Of a DNA stretch of 47,200 nucleotides, positions 1-8,033 are shown piece by piece (the stretch's first letter is position 1; every line of letters starts with the position of its first letter). Location: contig CATLIX010000025.1 in NCBI GenBank assembly GCA_949959185.1, positions 1 to 47,200 of the forward strand, in the 5' to 3' direction. A program made the position numbers and the translations under genes. Source of the stretch: an uncultured Eubacterium sp. GTDB lineage: Bacteria; Bacillota; Clostridia; Lachnospirales; Lachnospiraceae. The notes below the pieces were generated by a model. It was not told the DNA's origin. It did not search any database and saw only the letters and a program-made list of their open reading frames with translations.

Positions 1-1
1 G

Positions 2-313
2 AACAGCGGAGGAACGGGAAACCTGTACTATTATGACAGTGCGGGGAAACTGATTTTCCGGAATGCAGGGCAGATCGGAGAAGACGGAAATATCAGCCTT
101 TCCTTCTCCCATGCATCGGACTATGTGGTGGTGGTTGACCGTCCGGAGAAAGGGAAAGAGAGTTCCAAATCAGAGGAAAACGCTGAGAAGACCGGACAGA
201 AAAGAGATACGGCAGAGATTAAGAAGAAAGAAAATCCCGTTACCACCGACAGCGGGGAGAAAGAGGACAGTGATTCCGGTAAGCGGAAGAGTCCGAAGAC
301 AGGAGAAGCATAA
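2..313 (+). CDS. C-terminal end of a cell-surface protein (5' truncated by the window)
   Basis: The frame is open from the window edge to TAA at 311-313 and has no start inside the window, so only the last 103 residues are seen. The first part (NLYYYDSAGKLIFRNAGQIG) looks like the end of an extracellular beta-rich domain. It is followed by a highly charged Lys/Glu/Asp/Ser linker of about 55 residues. The protein stops at SPKTGEA, which resembles a sortase LPXTG-type motif, but the hydrophobic segment and basic tail that should follow are absent. It is therefore probably secreted but not covalently anchored, or the anchor has been lost. Function is unknown. A terminator follows directly. Confidence 0.6.
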   Translation, partial: NSGGTGNLYYYDSAGKLIFRNAGQIGEDGNISLSFSHASDYVVVVDRPEKGKESSKSEENAEKTGQKRDTAEIKKKENPVTTDSGEKEDSDSGKRKSPKTGEA

Positions 314-322
314 TTTTATGCG

Positions 323-360
323 AAAGGCGCAGAGCTTGTTACCAAAGGCTTTGCGCCTTT
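323..360 (+). terminator. Intrinsic terminator after the surface protein gene
   Basis: The arms AAAGGCGCA (323-331) and TGCGCCTTT (352-360) are perfectly complementary, with T-rich sequence after the stem. It lies 10 bases after the stop codon at 311-313. Confidence 0.75.
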
Positions 361-375
361 TCATTATATATATCC

Positions 376-427
376 TTGACAAATATATCGTTATCTGATA
401 TATTTAATATATCGAGTAGCGATATAT
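376..427 (+). promoter_or_regulatory. Promoter and two tandem operators of the padR operon
   Basis: TTGACA (376-381) and TATATT (399-404) are 17 bp apart. Two inverted repeats overlie this core: ATATATC/GATATAT (383-389 and 397-403) and ATATATCG/CGATATAT (407-414 and 420-427). They share the half-site ATATATC and cover the spacer, the -10 box and the expected start. This is the position expected for autorepression by the PadR protein encoded just downstream. The promoter is read directly; the repressor assignment is inference. Confidence 0.7.
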
Positions 428-462
428 CAGGGATTGATAAGTGAGAAACAGGAGGTGGAACC

Positions 463-852
463 GTGGCAGAAAAGCAGACTGCAATGACAGAAGCAGTCTA
501 TTATATTCTTTTATCCCTGCAGCGGCCCAATCACGGCTATGGAATTATACAGAATACGCTGGAACTGACCGGAGGAAGGCTGGAGCTGGGAGCCGGAACC
601 CTTTATGGGGCTCTCAGTACTCTGATGGATAAACAGTGGATTCGGCTGTACAGCGAAGATAAGAAGTCCAGGAGAAAGAAACAGTATATTCTGACAGAGC
701 GGGGACTGCTGGCTTTACAGCAGGAAGTCAGAAGACTGGAGGAACTGGTGGAAAATGGCAGACAGGTATGGTCAGTTAAGGTTTTGGAACCGGAGATTTT
801 AAGCGAAGAGTGTCTGCCGGCAGCACAGGTTACTCTGGGAGGAATATCATGA
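463..852 (+). CDS. PadR family transcriptional regulator
   Basis: This 129-residue protein is a winged-helix DNA-binding repressor of the PadR family. The N-terminal region (about residues 8-80) carries the family pattern: YYILLSLQRPNHGYGI, then GAGTLYGALSTLMDKQWI (recognition helix) and RKKQYILTERG (wing). A short C-terminal helix probably gives dimerisation. The start is GTG at 463, chosen because AGGAGGT lies at 450-456. Its stop overlaps the ATG of the next gene (ATGA), so the two are translationally coupled. PadR proteins with this layout usually repress themselves and a neighbouring ABC exporter; the tandem palindromes at 383-427 fit this. The ligand is unknown. Confidence 0.9.
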   Translation: MAEKQTAMTEAVYYILLSLQRPNHGYGIIQNTLELTGGRLELGAGTLYGALSTLMDKQWIRLYSEDKKSRRKKQYILTERGLLALQQEVRRLEELVENGRQVWSVKVLEPEILSEECLPAAQVTLGGIS

Positions 853-1433
853 GAAAATTCAGATTATATTATGACAAGGAAAAAGAGGAAGCCTGGCTGA
901 ATAAAATGAGCGGCCAGGGCTGGGCCATGACAAATTTTTTTCTGGGAGCTTTTACTTTTGTGCCATGTGAACCCGGAGCCTATACTTATCGGATTGATTT
1001 GCCGGAAATTTCCGGAATGTTTGGCAGACGAAGGGAAGCGAAGAGAGAATATATTGAGTTTGTGGAATCCACAGGGGCAGAATATGTGTGTTCCTGGGCA
1101 GTCTGGGTAATTTTCCGGAAAGAAACAGCGAAGGGAGAATTCAGGTTATATACAGATGCGGAATCCCGAATCCGGCTGTATCGGCGTATTCGGCTGCTGT
1201 TTCTGATATTTTTCCTGTATGGCGTGGGGATATCAGTAACTAATACCTGCAGTTTCCGGAAATATATCAGTGAATCTCTGGCATCCGGAACATGGAATTT
1301 TTTTACCGACGGTGATTTTTTCTGGCTGCCGCCTCTGGCGGCCAGCTATGCTGTCATGGTGCTGTTCCTGTTTTTGACACTGCGTCTCACAGGAAAAATA
1401 CATCGCCTCAGACAGGAAAAAATTTTCCCTTGA
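849..1433 (+). CDS. DUF2812 family membrane protein
   Basis: The protein has 194 residues from ATG 849, which overlaps the padR stop by four bases; a start further upstream would run deep into padR. The N-terminal half (MRKFRLYYDKEKEEAWLNKM, later GWAMTNF and YTYRIDL) matches the soluble DUF2812 pattern, which commonly occurs beside padR genes. Two hydrophobic segments follow (about residues 115-140 and 155-180), separated by a short polar loop. Biochemical function is not known. In such operons it is thought to work with the PadR protein as a membrane-linked partner, which is inference. Confidence 0.8.
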   Translation: MRKFRLYYDKEKEEAWLNKMSGQGWAMTNFFLGAFTFVPCEPGAYTYRIDLPEISGMFGRRREAKREYIEFVESTGAEYVCSWAVWVIFRKETAKGEFRLYTDAESRIRLYRRIRLLFLIFFLYGVGISVTNTCSFRKYISESLASGTWNFFTDGDFFWLPPLAASYAVMVLFLFLTLRLTGKIHRLRQEKIFP

Positions 1434-1480
1434 CAGAAAGCATAATATGTATTATTGTATTATACGAATAGTACAATAAT
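1430..1480 (+). promoter_or_regulatory. Promoter and palindromic operator before the ABC exporter genes
   Basis: TTGACA (1430-1435) overlaps the preceding stop codon; TATTGT (1453-1458) follows after 17 bp. A perfect 9-bp inverted repeat, ATTATTGTA (1451-1459) and TACAATAAT (1472-1480), starts on the -10 box. It differs from the padR operators, so another regulator may bind it, or it may bind PadR in a different form. Confidence 0.6.
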
Positions 1481-1500
1481 ACAAAAAGAAAGGAATAGAT

Positions 1501-2277
1501 ATGAAAGAATTACTACAGGTGCGGGATTTAAAAAAGACGTTTAAAATATCCGCAAAACAGCAGAAGATTCAGAAAACAAAAGAAAAGATTAAGGTAGCGG
1601 TCAATCATCTGACCTTTACCGCGTATCAGGGAGAAGTATTTGGGCTCCTTGGCTCCAACGGTGCAGGAAAGACCACCACACTGCGCATGATGGCTTCTCT
1701 GATTACGCCGGATGAAGGGGATGTGCTGGTGGACGGAACCAGCGTGGTGAAACATCCGGCGGAAGTCCGCAGCAAGATTGGATTTCTCACCAGCGAACTG
1801 AAACTGGAAGAATTTTTTACCCCCAATTATCTGTTCGATTTCTTTTCAGAACTCCATGGGGTGGACAGAGAAACAGCCGCAAAGCGGAAGAGGGATCTGT
1901 TTGACCGGTTTCAGATTTCGGAATTTGCAGAAGTGAAAGTAGCCAATCTTTCCACAGGTATGAAGCAGAAGGTGTCTCTGGTAATTTCCATTGTACATAA
2001 TCCGGATATTATTATTTTCGACGAGCCTACCAACGGACTGGACGTACTGACAGCGAAAGTGGTAACGGATTTCCTGCTGGAACTGAAAGAACAGGGCAAG
2101 ACCATTGTGGTATCCACCCATATTTTCAGTCTGATTGAAAAAATCTGCGACCGGGTGGGCATTATCATTGACGGAACCATGGTGGTCTGTGATACACTGG
2201 AACATTTAACGGAAGAAAAATCTCTGGAAGAAAAATTCTTTGATATTTATGCAGAAAGAGCAGGTGAGGCCATATGA
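1501..2277 (+). CDS. ABC transporter ATP-binding protein, NatA-like
   Basis: This 258-residue cytoplasmic ATPase powers an exporter whose membrane subunit is the next gene. Walker A is GSNGAGKTT (residues 51-59), the signature is LSTGMKQ (150-156), Walker B is IIIFDEP with D174 and E175, and the switch histidine is in VSTHIF. The start ATG has AAAGGAATAG upstream. The C terminus overlaps the permease start by four bases (ATGA). Length and the ABC-2 type permease beside it fit the NatAB/drug-exporter class; whether it moves sodium, a peptide or a drug cannot be read from sequence. Confidence 0.9.
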   Translation: MKELLQVRDLKKTFKISAKQQKIQKTKEKIKVAVNHLTFTAYQGEVFGLLGSNGAGKTTTLRMMASLITPDEGDVLVDGTSVVKHPAEVRSKIGFLTSELKLEEFFTPNYLFDFFSELHGVDRETAAKRKRDLFDRFQISEFAEVKVANLSTGMKQKVSLVISIVHNPDIIIFDEPTNGLDVLTAKVVTDFLLELKEQGKTIVVSTHIFSLIEKICDRVGIIIDGTMVVCDTLEHLTEEKSLEEKFFDIYAERAGEAI

Positions 2278-3461
2278 AAAGCAATATGATGACCGTGATG
2301 AAGAAGGAACTGACACGATTTTTTACCGACAGACGAATGGTGCTTACCACGCTGCTGATGCCAGGCCTTATGATTTATCTCATGTATTCTCTGATGGGTC
2401 AGGGATTTTCCTCCCAGTACGGCGAAGCTGAGGACTTTAAGGCCAGGGTAAAGGTAGAATCTCTGCCGGACAGCATGAAATCCATGTGGAACCAGGATAT
2501 CCCTCTGGAATATACGGAACTGTCGGGAGCGCAGGAAAAGGAAGCAATTCTGGAATCCCTGTCAGAAGGAGAGAGTGCATACCATCTTCTGGTGTCTTTC
2601 CCGGAAGATTTCGATACCATGATAGCAGAATATGAGGTGTCTTCCGGACAGCCTGCTCCGGCAGTGGAGGTTTATTACAATTCCAGCGATACGGATTCCC
2701 AGTCAGCCTATACCATGATGATACAGCTCCTGGACGGCTACGAATCTGCCCTTGCCAATAAATTTGACGTCAATCCAGGAGAAGGGTATGATTTGGCCTC
2801 GGAGGAAGACCTGGCCGCTCAGATGTTTTCCATGATTATTCCCATGCTGATGATGGCCTTTCTGTTCAGCGGCTGTATGGCCATTGCGCCGGAATCCATC
2901 GCCGGAGAAAAAGAGAGGGGAACCATTGCCACTTTGCTGGTAACGCCCATGAAACGAAGCCACCTTGCTCTGGGGAAAATAGTGAGCTTAAGTTTTATCG
3001 CGCTTCTGAGCGGCCTTTCCAGTTTTCTGGGCACCATGCTGTCGTTTCCAAAACTGATGGGAGACGGGGGAACAATTAACGCGGACGTTTATGGCATACA
3101 GGATTATCTGATGCTGCTTCTGGTGATTCTGTCTACGGTTCTGGTGATTGTGGCAATTGTATCCATTGTGTCTGCCTTTGCCAAAAATGTAAAGGAGGCT
3201 TCCGGATGGGTAACGCCCATTATGATTATTTCCATGCTTCTGGGAGTGACTTCCATGGTGGAAAGCCTTTGCAAAACAGAGCCGGTATGGTTTTTAATAC
3301 CTTTGTACAACAGCGTACAGTGCATGAACGGAATCTTTTCACTGAATATGAATATGGTAAATATTGCTGTGACAGTGGCGGCCAATATCTGCTATGCCGG
3401 AATCGGAGTTTTTGTTCTGACGAAAATGTTTGACAGTGAAAAAGTCATGTTTTCCAGATAG
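2274..3461 (+). CDS. ABC-2 type permease, NatB-like
   Basis: The protein has 395 residues. A first membrane helix (about residues 20-40) is followed by a large extracytoplasmic domain of roughly 140 residues. Five more hydrophobic helices then come, with the ABC-2 signature region AGEKERGTIATLLVTPMKRSHLALGKI between the second and third. This is the ABC2_membrane_3 / NatB topology. It is translationally coupled to the ATPase gene and must assemble with it. The substrate is unknown. No terminator is evident between this gene and the next. Confidence 0.87.
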   Translation: MKSNMMTVMKKELTRFFTDRRMVLTTLLMPGLMIYLMYSLMGQGFSSQYGEAEDFKARVKVESLPDSMKSMWNQDIPLEYTELSGAQEKEAILESLSEGESAYHLLVSFPEDFDTMIAEYEVSSGQPAPAVEVYYNSSDTDSQSAYTMMIQLLDGYESALANKFDVNPGEGYDLASEEDLAAQMFSMIIPMLMMAFLFSGCMAIAPESIAGEKERGTIATLLVTPMKRSHLALGKIVSLSFIALLSGLSSFLGTMLSFPKLMGDGGTINADVYGIQDYLMLLLVILSTVLVIVAIVSIVSAFAKNVKEASGWVTPIMIISMLLGVTSMVESLCKTEPVWFLIPLYNSVQCMNGIFSLNMNMVNIAVTVAANICYAGIGVFVLTKMFDSEKVMFSR

Positions 3462-3528
3462 AAAAATCAGTTTTATGCATAGTTTGAAAAAACTGAGCCA
3501 TACTACTGAATAAAAAAGAGGAAATAGT

Positions 3529-4908
3529 ATGGAATCTGTCTGGAAGAAAAATATTGAAATTCCCCGCAGGGGAAGACTGGAAAAGGGACTTCACACGAAA
3601 GTGGCAGTCATAGGGGCCGGCATGGCAGGGCTTCTGACAGCTTATCTGCTGCAGGAACAGGGCGTGGAGACAGTGGTGCTGGAAGCAGGGCGTATTGCAG
3701 GCGGACAGACCTGCAATACCACCGCCAAAATCACATCCCAGCATAACCTGATTTATGGATATTTACGGGAAAAATTCGGCGCCGAAAAGGCGGGAATGTA
3801 TGCCCATGCCAACCAGCAGGCTATTGAGAACTATGCCCGTATCATAGAAAAAGAACGTGTGGACTGCCAGTTCCTGCGGTGCCCCTCCTTTCTCTATACC
3901 AGAGAAGAAAGCCGGAGAGGAGAACTGGAACAGGAGGTGGAGACAGCAAAGTCCCTGGGGATTGCAGCATCCTTTGTTACGGACACAGAACTTCCTTTTC
4001 CGGTGGAGGGAGCAGTGCGGTTTGAGAATCAGGCCAGATTTCATCCTCTGGAGTTTATCAGGAAAATAAGCGAAAAAGTAACAGTCTATGAGGAATCCAG
4101 GGTAGTGCGCCTGGAAAATAACTGTGTGTTTACCGAACGGGGAATGGTGGAAGGGGAGCATGTGGTGTTTGCAGTCCACTATCCCTGGCAGGTTGTGCCG
4201 GGATATTATTTTCTCAGAATGCATCAGGAGCGGAGTTATGTGGTTGCTCTGGATATATCAGAATGGGAACCGATGGAAGGCATGTATCTGGGTCTGGAAC
4301 CGGAGGGGTATTCTTTTCGAACCATGGAACAGGACGGGAGGAGGATTCTTCTTCTGGGCGGCGGGGGACATCGCACCGGAGAGAACCAATCCGGCGGAAA
4401 ATATGAGCTGCTCCGCAAAAAGGGCAGAGAGTGGTTTCCGGGCAGCCGGGAAATTGCCTGCTGGTCTGCGCAGGACTGTATGCCCATGGATAAAGTTCCC
4501 TATATCGGATATTTTTCCTCCGAAATTCCCAACTGGTATGTGGCCACAGGATTCGGAAAATGGGGAATGACGTCATCCATGGCAGCGGCGTCCATAATTT
4601 CTGATATGATTACCGGGAAAACCCATGAAGACGAAGAAGTTTTTGCACCCCGGCGCTTTCCGGTGGCGGCATTGTCTGAAAATTTTACGGAAAATGCCAT
4701 TCAGGCTGTGAAAGGCCTGTCAAAACAGGCCATTTCCATGGAAAAATTTCCGGGTAAATGCCCTCACATGGGATGTAAACTGGAAGAAAATCCGGATGAA
4801 CACACCTGGGAATGCCCCTGCCATGGTTCCTGTTTTACGTCAGAGGGAAAGCTGATAAACGGGCCGGCCCAACATGGACTGGAAGATACTGCAAAACCAT
4901 CCGAATAG
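3529..4908 (+). CDS. FAD-dependent oxidoreductase with C-terminal Rieske [2Fe-2S] domain
   Basis: The protein has 459 residues. The N terminus holds a dinucleotide-binding fold, VAVIGAGMAG (about 25-34), with the family's GGQTCNTTAKITSQHN stretch, typical of DAO-type flavoproteins. The C terminus has a Rieske cluster: ligands C411 and H413 in CPHMGC, and C429 and H432 in CPCHGSC, with C416/C431 as the likely disulfide pair. This fusion is common in Firmicutes; its natural substrate is not established. It is probably cytoplasmic, as there is no signal peptide. The start ATG at 3529 has GAGGAAA upstream. A bidirectional terminator follows. Confidence 0.88.
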   Translation: MESVWKKNIEIPRRGRLEKGLHTKVAVIGAGMAGLLTAYLLQEQGVETVVLEAGRIAGGQTCNTTAKITSQHNLIYGYLREKFGAEKAGMYAHANQQAIENYARIIEKERVDCQFLRCPSFLYTREESRRGELEQEVETAKSLGIAASFVTDTELPFPVEGAVRFENQARFHPLEFIRKISEKVTVYEESRVVRLENNCVFTERGMVEGEHVVFAVHYPWQVVPGYYFLRMHQERSYVVALDISEWEPMEGMYLGLEPEGYSFRTMEQDGRRILLLGGGGHRTGENQSGGKYELLRKKGREWFPGSREIACWSAQDCMPMDKVPYIGYFSSEIPNWYVATGFGKWGMTSSMAAASIISDMITGKTHEDEEVFAPRRFPVAALSENFTENAIQAVKGLSKQAISMEKFPGKCPHMGCKLEENPDEHTWECPCHGSCFTSEGKLINGPAQHGLEDTAKPSE

Positions 4909-4926
4909 ATATCATTTGCATGAGCC

Positions 4927-4960
4927 AAAAAAGCTGCCGCAATTTTGCGGCAGCTTTTTT
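4927..4960. terminator. Bidirectional intrinsic terminator between convergent genes
   Basis: AAAAAAGCTGCCGC (4927-4940) pairs with GCGGCAGCTTTTTT (4947-4960) across a six-base loop. The A and T runs on both sides allow use in both directions, serving the oxidoreductase (+) and the rpiR-type gene ending at 5074 (-). Confidence 0.85.
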
Positions 4961-5024
4961 TTATCTTATAGGAAATACCGTGTTACTGTGAAGTGTTAAA
5001 GAGTATAGATTTCCTATAAGATAA
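4961..5024. repeat. Intergenic palindromic element, copy 1
   Basis: TTATCTTATAGGAAAT (4961-4976) and ATTTCCTATAAGATAA (5009-5024) form a perfect 16-bp inverted repeat around a 32-base centre. A second copy with related arms and nearly the same size lies at 10487-10547. Both sit directly after a transcription terminator, which suggests a dispersed intergenic repeat family. Confidence 0.6.
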
Positions 5025-5073
5025 AGCCTTCCGGGCGGGATGTGCAAGCGCATTCTTTTTTATGTTCTTTCTT

Positions 5074-5931
5074 TTACAGCAGTTTCCTGGTTATGGCTTC
5101 CGCAGTGGCAGTTCTGGCTGCGGCAAACAGCTCCGGATTGCGTTTACAGAATACATAAAAAAGGCATTCAATCAGGAAAAGCTGTCCCACTTTGGCGGCC
5201 ACAGACCCGGACTGGAGCGGACTTTCGTTATAACCGCAGAGCAGGATTACATCTGCAAATTCTGCTGCACGGGATTTGGGAAAGTGGGTAATCAGTATAA
5301 TGGGTATGTTTCTGGTTTTGGCAATACTCATAATGTCTTCCATATCTTTGGTGGAGCCGGAATAGGAAAAAAACAAAATTGCATCCCTGGAGGTTGCCAG
5401 CGCAATATTCATGGCCTGCATATGGGAGTCTGAAATATGGATAAAACGTGAGGAGGCTGTGGAAAAGCGCGCCCAGGCTTCCATGGCCATAACCATGCTG
5501 CCTCCCTGGCCCAGACAGAATATCCGGTCTGCGCAGGAGAGCAGATCCACGGCTTTTGACACATCTCTTTCATCCAGAAGTTCCAGCGTTTCATTCAGGG
5601 AAAGTACATTGGAAGCGTGCAGCTTGTGAAAAACGCTGTTCATTGTATCTTCCGAGGTAATGGTCTCCGGGGAGTCGGAAGGATCCCCCAAATCGGTGAC
5701 ATAAGCTGCTTTTGCCAGCGCCAGTTTAAAATCATTGTACCCGGACAGTCCCAGACCGTGGCAGAAACGGGTGATAGAGGCTTCGGAAACGCCGCTGTTT
5801 TCTGCCAGTGTGGAAATGGAAAGGTACTGGGCCCTGGAAGTGTTGGTAAAAATATAGTCTGCCAGCTTTTTGCCGGAGCGTGTGAGGGAATGATACTGTT
5901 CCGTGATGTATTCCAGAATATTGCCGTTCAA
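5074..5931 (-). CDS. MurR/RpiR family transcriptional regulator (HTH + SIS)
   Basis: The protein has 285 residues. The N-terminal RpiR helix-turn-helix domain (about 1-77) includes LSISTLAENSGVSEASITRFCHGLG. A SIS phosphosugar-binding domain follows (about 120-250; CLGQGGSMVMAMEAW, FFSYSGSTKDMEDIM). It is the last gene of the nagB-nagA-ROK operon, 22 bases after the ROK gene. RpiR proteins sense phosphosugars; Clostridium perfringens NanR, which responds to ManNAc-6-P, belongs to this family. Control of the divergent nag and nan promoters is therefore likely, through the TGAAA/TTTCA palindromes near 8850-8916. That assignment is inference. Confidence 0.9.
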   Translation of the reverse strand: MNGNILEYITEQYHSLTRSGKKLADYIFTNTSRAQYLSISTLAENSGVSEASITRFCHGLGLSGYNDFKLALAKAAYVTDLGDPSDSPETITSEDTMNSVFHKLHASNVLSLNETLELLDERDVSKAVDLLSCADRIFCLGQGGSMVMAMEAWARFSTASSRFIHISDSHMQAMNIALATSRDAILFFSYSGSTKDMEDIMSIAKTRNIPIILITHFPKSRAAEFADVILLCGYNESPLQSGSVAAKVGQLFLIECLFYVFCKRNPELFAAARTATAEAITRKLL

Positions 5932-5953
5932 AATATCGCCTCCTTGGGGGTGG

Positions 5954-6841
5954 TCAGGGGGAGAAGCCGTCCAGGACAGCAGCCCCCAGCATACCTGCCT
6001 GATTGCCCAGTTCTGCTTTTCTGATTTGAATATGGCGGAAGCTGGGTATCAGATTCCGATACAGTTTTTCCTGTACCTGCTGCAGTACGAAGGACTGCTC
6101 CATTACACCGCCTCCCAGAATCGCGCAGGATGGGTTGAGGGTATGGACAATGGAAATCAGGCCATATACAATTTCCATAATCCAACGGTCAATTACCTGC
6201 TGGACCGGCGGTTCCTGCCGGCGTTCAAATATGGCTCTTCCATTGGAAAGGGCAGGATCCAGCTCCATGGCAGCCTTTACCAGGGCGGTGGTGGAAGCAT
6301 AACGCTCATAACATCCGGAAAAAATATCTGATTCCGGATTCCTGTCCTGAGGATGGACGATAATTCCTCCGAATTCTCCGGCGGAACAACTGCATCCGGA
6401 GCAGAGAGTTCCATTGATGAAAATGGCGCCGCCCACGCCGGTTCCGTAAGTCAGACAGACGAAATCTTTCTGCCCGCGTCCCGCTCCGAATACAGCCTCT
6501 CCGATGGCTGCCGCATTCACATCATTCTGCACAGCGGCGGGAACCTGGAATTCCTGTTCCATAATATCTTTTAACATGGTTCCGGTGTAGCCCGGAATAT
6601 TTTCATTGGCGTAAATAATGCAGCCTTTGTCCGGGTCTACCTGTCCGGCAGTGCTGATACCGATTTTTTCAAAAGAATATGTCTTCTTATATTTCCGAAT
6701 AATTTCCATGGCCCGGTTTACCACATGAGGGCCGCCTTTTGCGGCTTCTGTGGCTGTTTCACGGATTTCGGATAAAGCTCCGTTCTGATACAGGCCGGAT
6801 TTGATGGCAGTGCCGCCGATATCAAGTACCATTGTGGACAT
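5954..6841 (-). CDS. ROK family sugar kinase, probable N-acetylmannosamine kinase
   Basis: The protein has 295 residues from ATG at 6841 (MSTMVLDIGG), chosen over a longer frame because AGGAGG lies just upstream of this codon. The ATP phosphate loop is LDIGGTAIKSG near the N terminus; VQNDVNAAAIGE and TYGTGVGGAIF complete the ROK fold. The usual ROK zinc motif CxCGxxGCxE is reduced to SGCYERYAS, as in a zinc-poor ROK subgroup. Lying between nagA and the RpiR gene and facing a nanA-nanE operon, it is the only candidate here for phosphorylating ManNAc. Other sugars are possible from sequence alone. Confidence 0.8.
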   Translation of the reverse strand: MSTMVLDIGGTAIKSGLYQNGALSEIRETATEAAKGGPHVVNRAMEIIRKYKKTYSFEKIGISTAGQVDPDKGCIIYANENIPGYTGTMLKDIMEQEFQVPAAVQNDVNAAAIGEAVFGAGRGQKDFVCLTYGTGVGGAIFINGTLCSGCSCSAGEFGGIIVHPQDRNPESDIFSGCYERYASTTALVKAAMELDPALSNGRAIFERRQEPPVQQVIDRWIMEIVYGLISIVHTLNPSCAILGGGVMEQSFVLQQVQEKLYRNLIPSFRHIQIRKAELGNQAGMLGAAVLDGFSP

Positions 6842-6870
6842 ACTGAGTCCTCCTTGTGTGTTCGCATATT

Positions 6871-8016
6871 TTAATATACGGATACGCCCCTGTGAATGAC
6901 CTGTTTCAGAGCAAGGGTTTCGTCCAGCAGGGCCAGGTTGGCGTATTTGCCTGGCGTCAGGCTGCCGTAGTCTTTCCAGAGTCCAATGGCTTTTATCGGA
7001 TTGGCAGCCGCACATTTCACTGCGCTTTCCAGAGGGATATCCATGTCTTTCACAGCAGTGCGCAGGCAGTCCATCAGGTTTGTCACAGAGCCGGCAATCG
7101 TACCGTCCTCAAGTACAGCCAGATTGCCGCTGACTTTTACGGTCTGGCCGCCCAGATCGTAGGAACCGTCTTCCATGCCGGCAGCCCGCATACTGTCGCT
7201 GATTAAGATAATTCTGTCATCACTGAACAGTTTGAACGTGGCGCGGACCACGGAAGGATGGATGTGCACACCGTCGCAGATCAGTTCCGCCATACAGTGT
7301 TCCTGTTCCGCAGCAGCTCCGATGGGGCCGGGAGCCCGGTGGGTGAGGGGAGGCATGGCGTTGTACGTGTGGGTAAGCTGTGAAGCGCCCAGAGAAAATG
7401 CCTCTCTGGCCGTCTCATAATCAGCAGTGGTATGGGCCAGAGAAATATTGATGGTTCCGCTGTTCTGGCGGATAAATTCCATGGCGCCTTCTGTTTCCGG
7501 CGCTACTACAACGGTGCGGATACAGCCTCCGGAAATATCCTGCAGGCGTTTCAGCATGGCAGTATCGGCCCGATGGATGTAAGCCGCATTCTGAGCGCCC
7601 TTTTTTTCCAGACTGATAAAGGGGCCTTCCATATACAGTCCGCAGAAATCTGCACCGTCCGGACAGGAGAAGTCCCTGGCTGCCTGACAGATCTGAGAAA
7701 GGACTTCCTCAGACATGGTCATGGTGGCAGGAGTGATGGAAGTAACTCCCTGGCGCAGTTCGTACCGGGCAATGGTACGGAATGCTTCGGTGGTTCCGTC
7801 ACAGCAGTCCCTGCCCATGCAGCCATGGAAATGAATATCCGTCAGTCCGGGAATCACATAGCTGCCGCAGGCGTCCGTAACGGTTTCTTCCCCCGGCGCA
7901 GCCTGATATTCTTCTTCCGATACCATTCGGTCGCCGCAGATATAAACAGTTCCGGGAGAAAATACACCTTCCTCCTGAAATACCTGTCCGTGGATAATTT
8001 TGTGTTTTACAGTCAT
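6871..8016 (-). CDS. nagA: N-acetylglucosamine-6-phosphate deacetylase
   Basis: The 381-residue cytoplasmic amidohydrolase removes acetate from GlcNAc-6-P to give glucosamine-6-P. Metal-site HxH is H62/H64 in DIHFHGC; YMEGPFIS, SLAHTTADY, HTYNAMPP and ISDSMRAAG are further family motifs. The start at 8016 (MTVKHKII) is preferred over an in-frame Met at 8052, because the latter overlaps the end of nagB and lacks a ribosome site. The gene sits 17 bases after nagB and 29 bases before the ROK gene, so all are one transcript. Confidence 0.93.
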   Translation of the reverse strand: MTVKHKIIHGQVFQEEGVFSPGTVYICGDRMVSEEEYQAAPGEETVTDACGSYVIPGLTDIHFHGCMGRDCCDGTTEAFRTIARYELRQGVTSITPATMTMSEEVLSQICQAARDFSCPDGADFCGLYMEGPFISLEKKGAQNAAYIHRADTAMLKRLQDISGGCIRTVVVAPETEGAMEFIRQNSGTINISLAHTTADYETAREAFSLGASQLTHTYNAMPPLTHRAPGPIGAAAEQEHCMAELICDGVHIHPSVVRATFKLFSDDRIILISDSMRAAGMEDGSYDLGGQTVKVSGNLAVLEDGTIAGSVTNLMDCLRTAVKDMDIPLESAVKCAAANPIKAIGLWKDYGSLTPGKYANLALLDETLALKQVIHRGVSVY

Positions 8017-8033
8017 AATGGTCTGCCTTTCTG

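Noticed and set aside
5969-6574. Plus-strand open frames opposite the ROK, nagA and nagB genes
   Set aside because: They mirror well-conserved minus-strand enzymes and lack ribosome sites.
6842-7015. Upstream in-frame extension of the ROK protein by 58 residues
   Set aside because: It overlaps the end of nagA and lacks a site; ATG 6841 has AGGAGG and starts the ROK phosphate-binding region at the usual distance.
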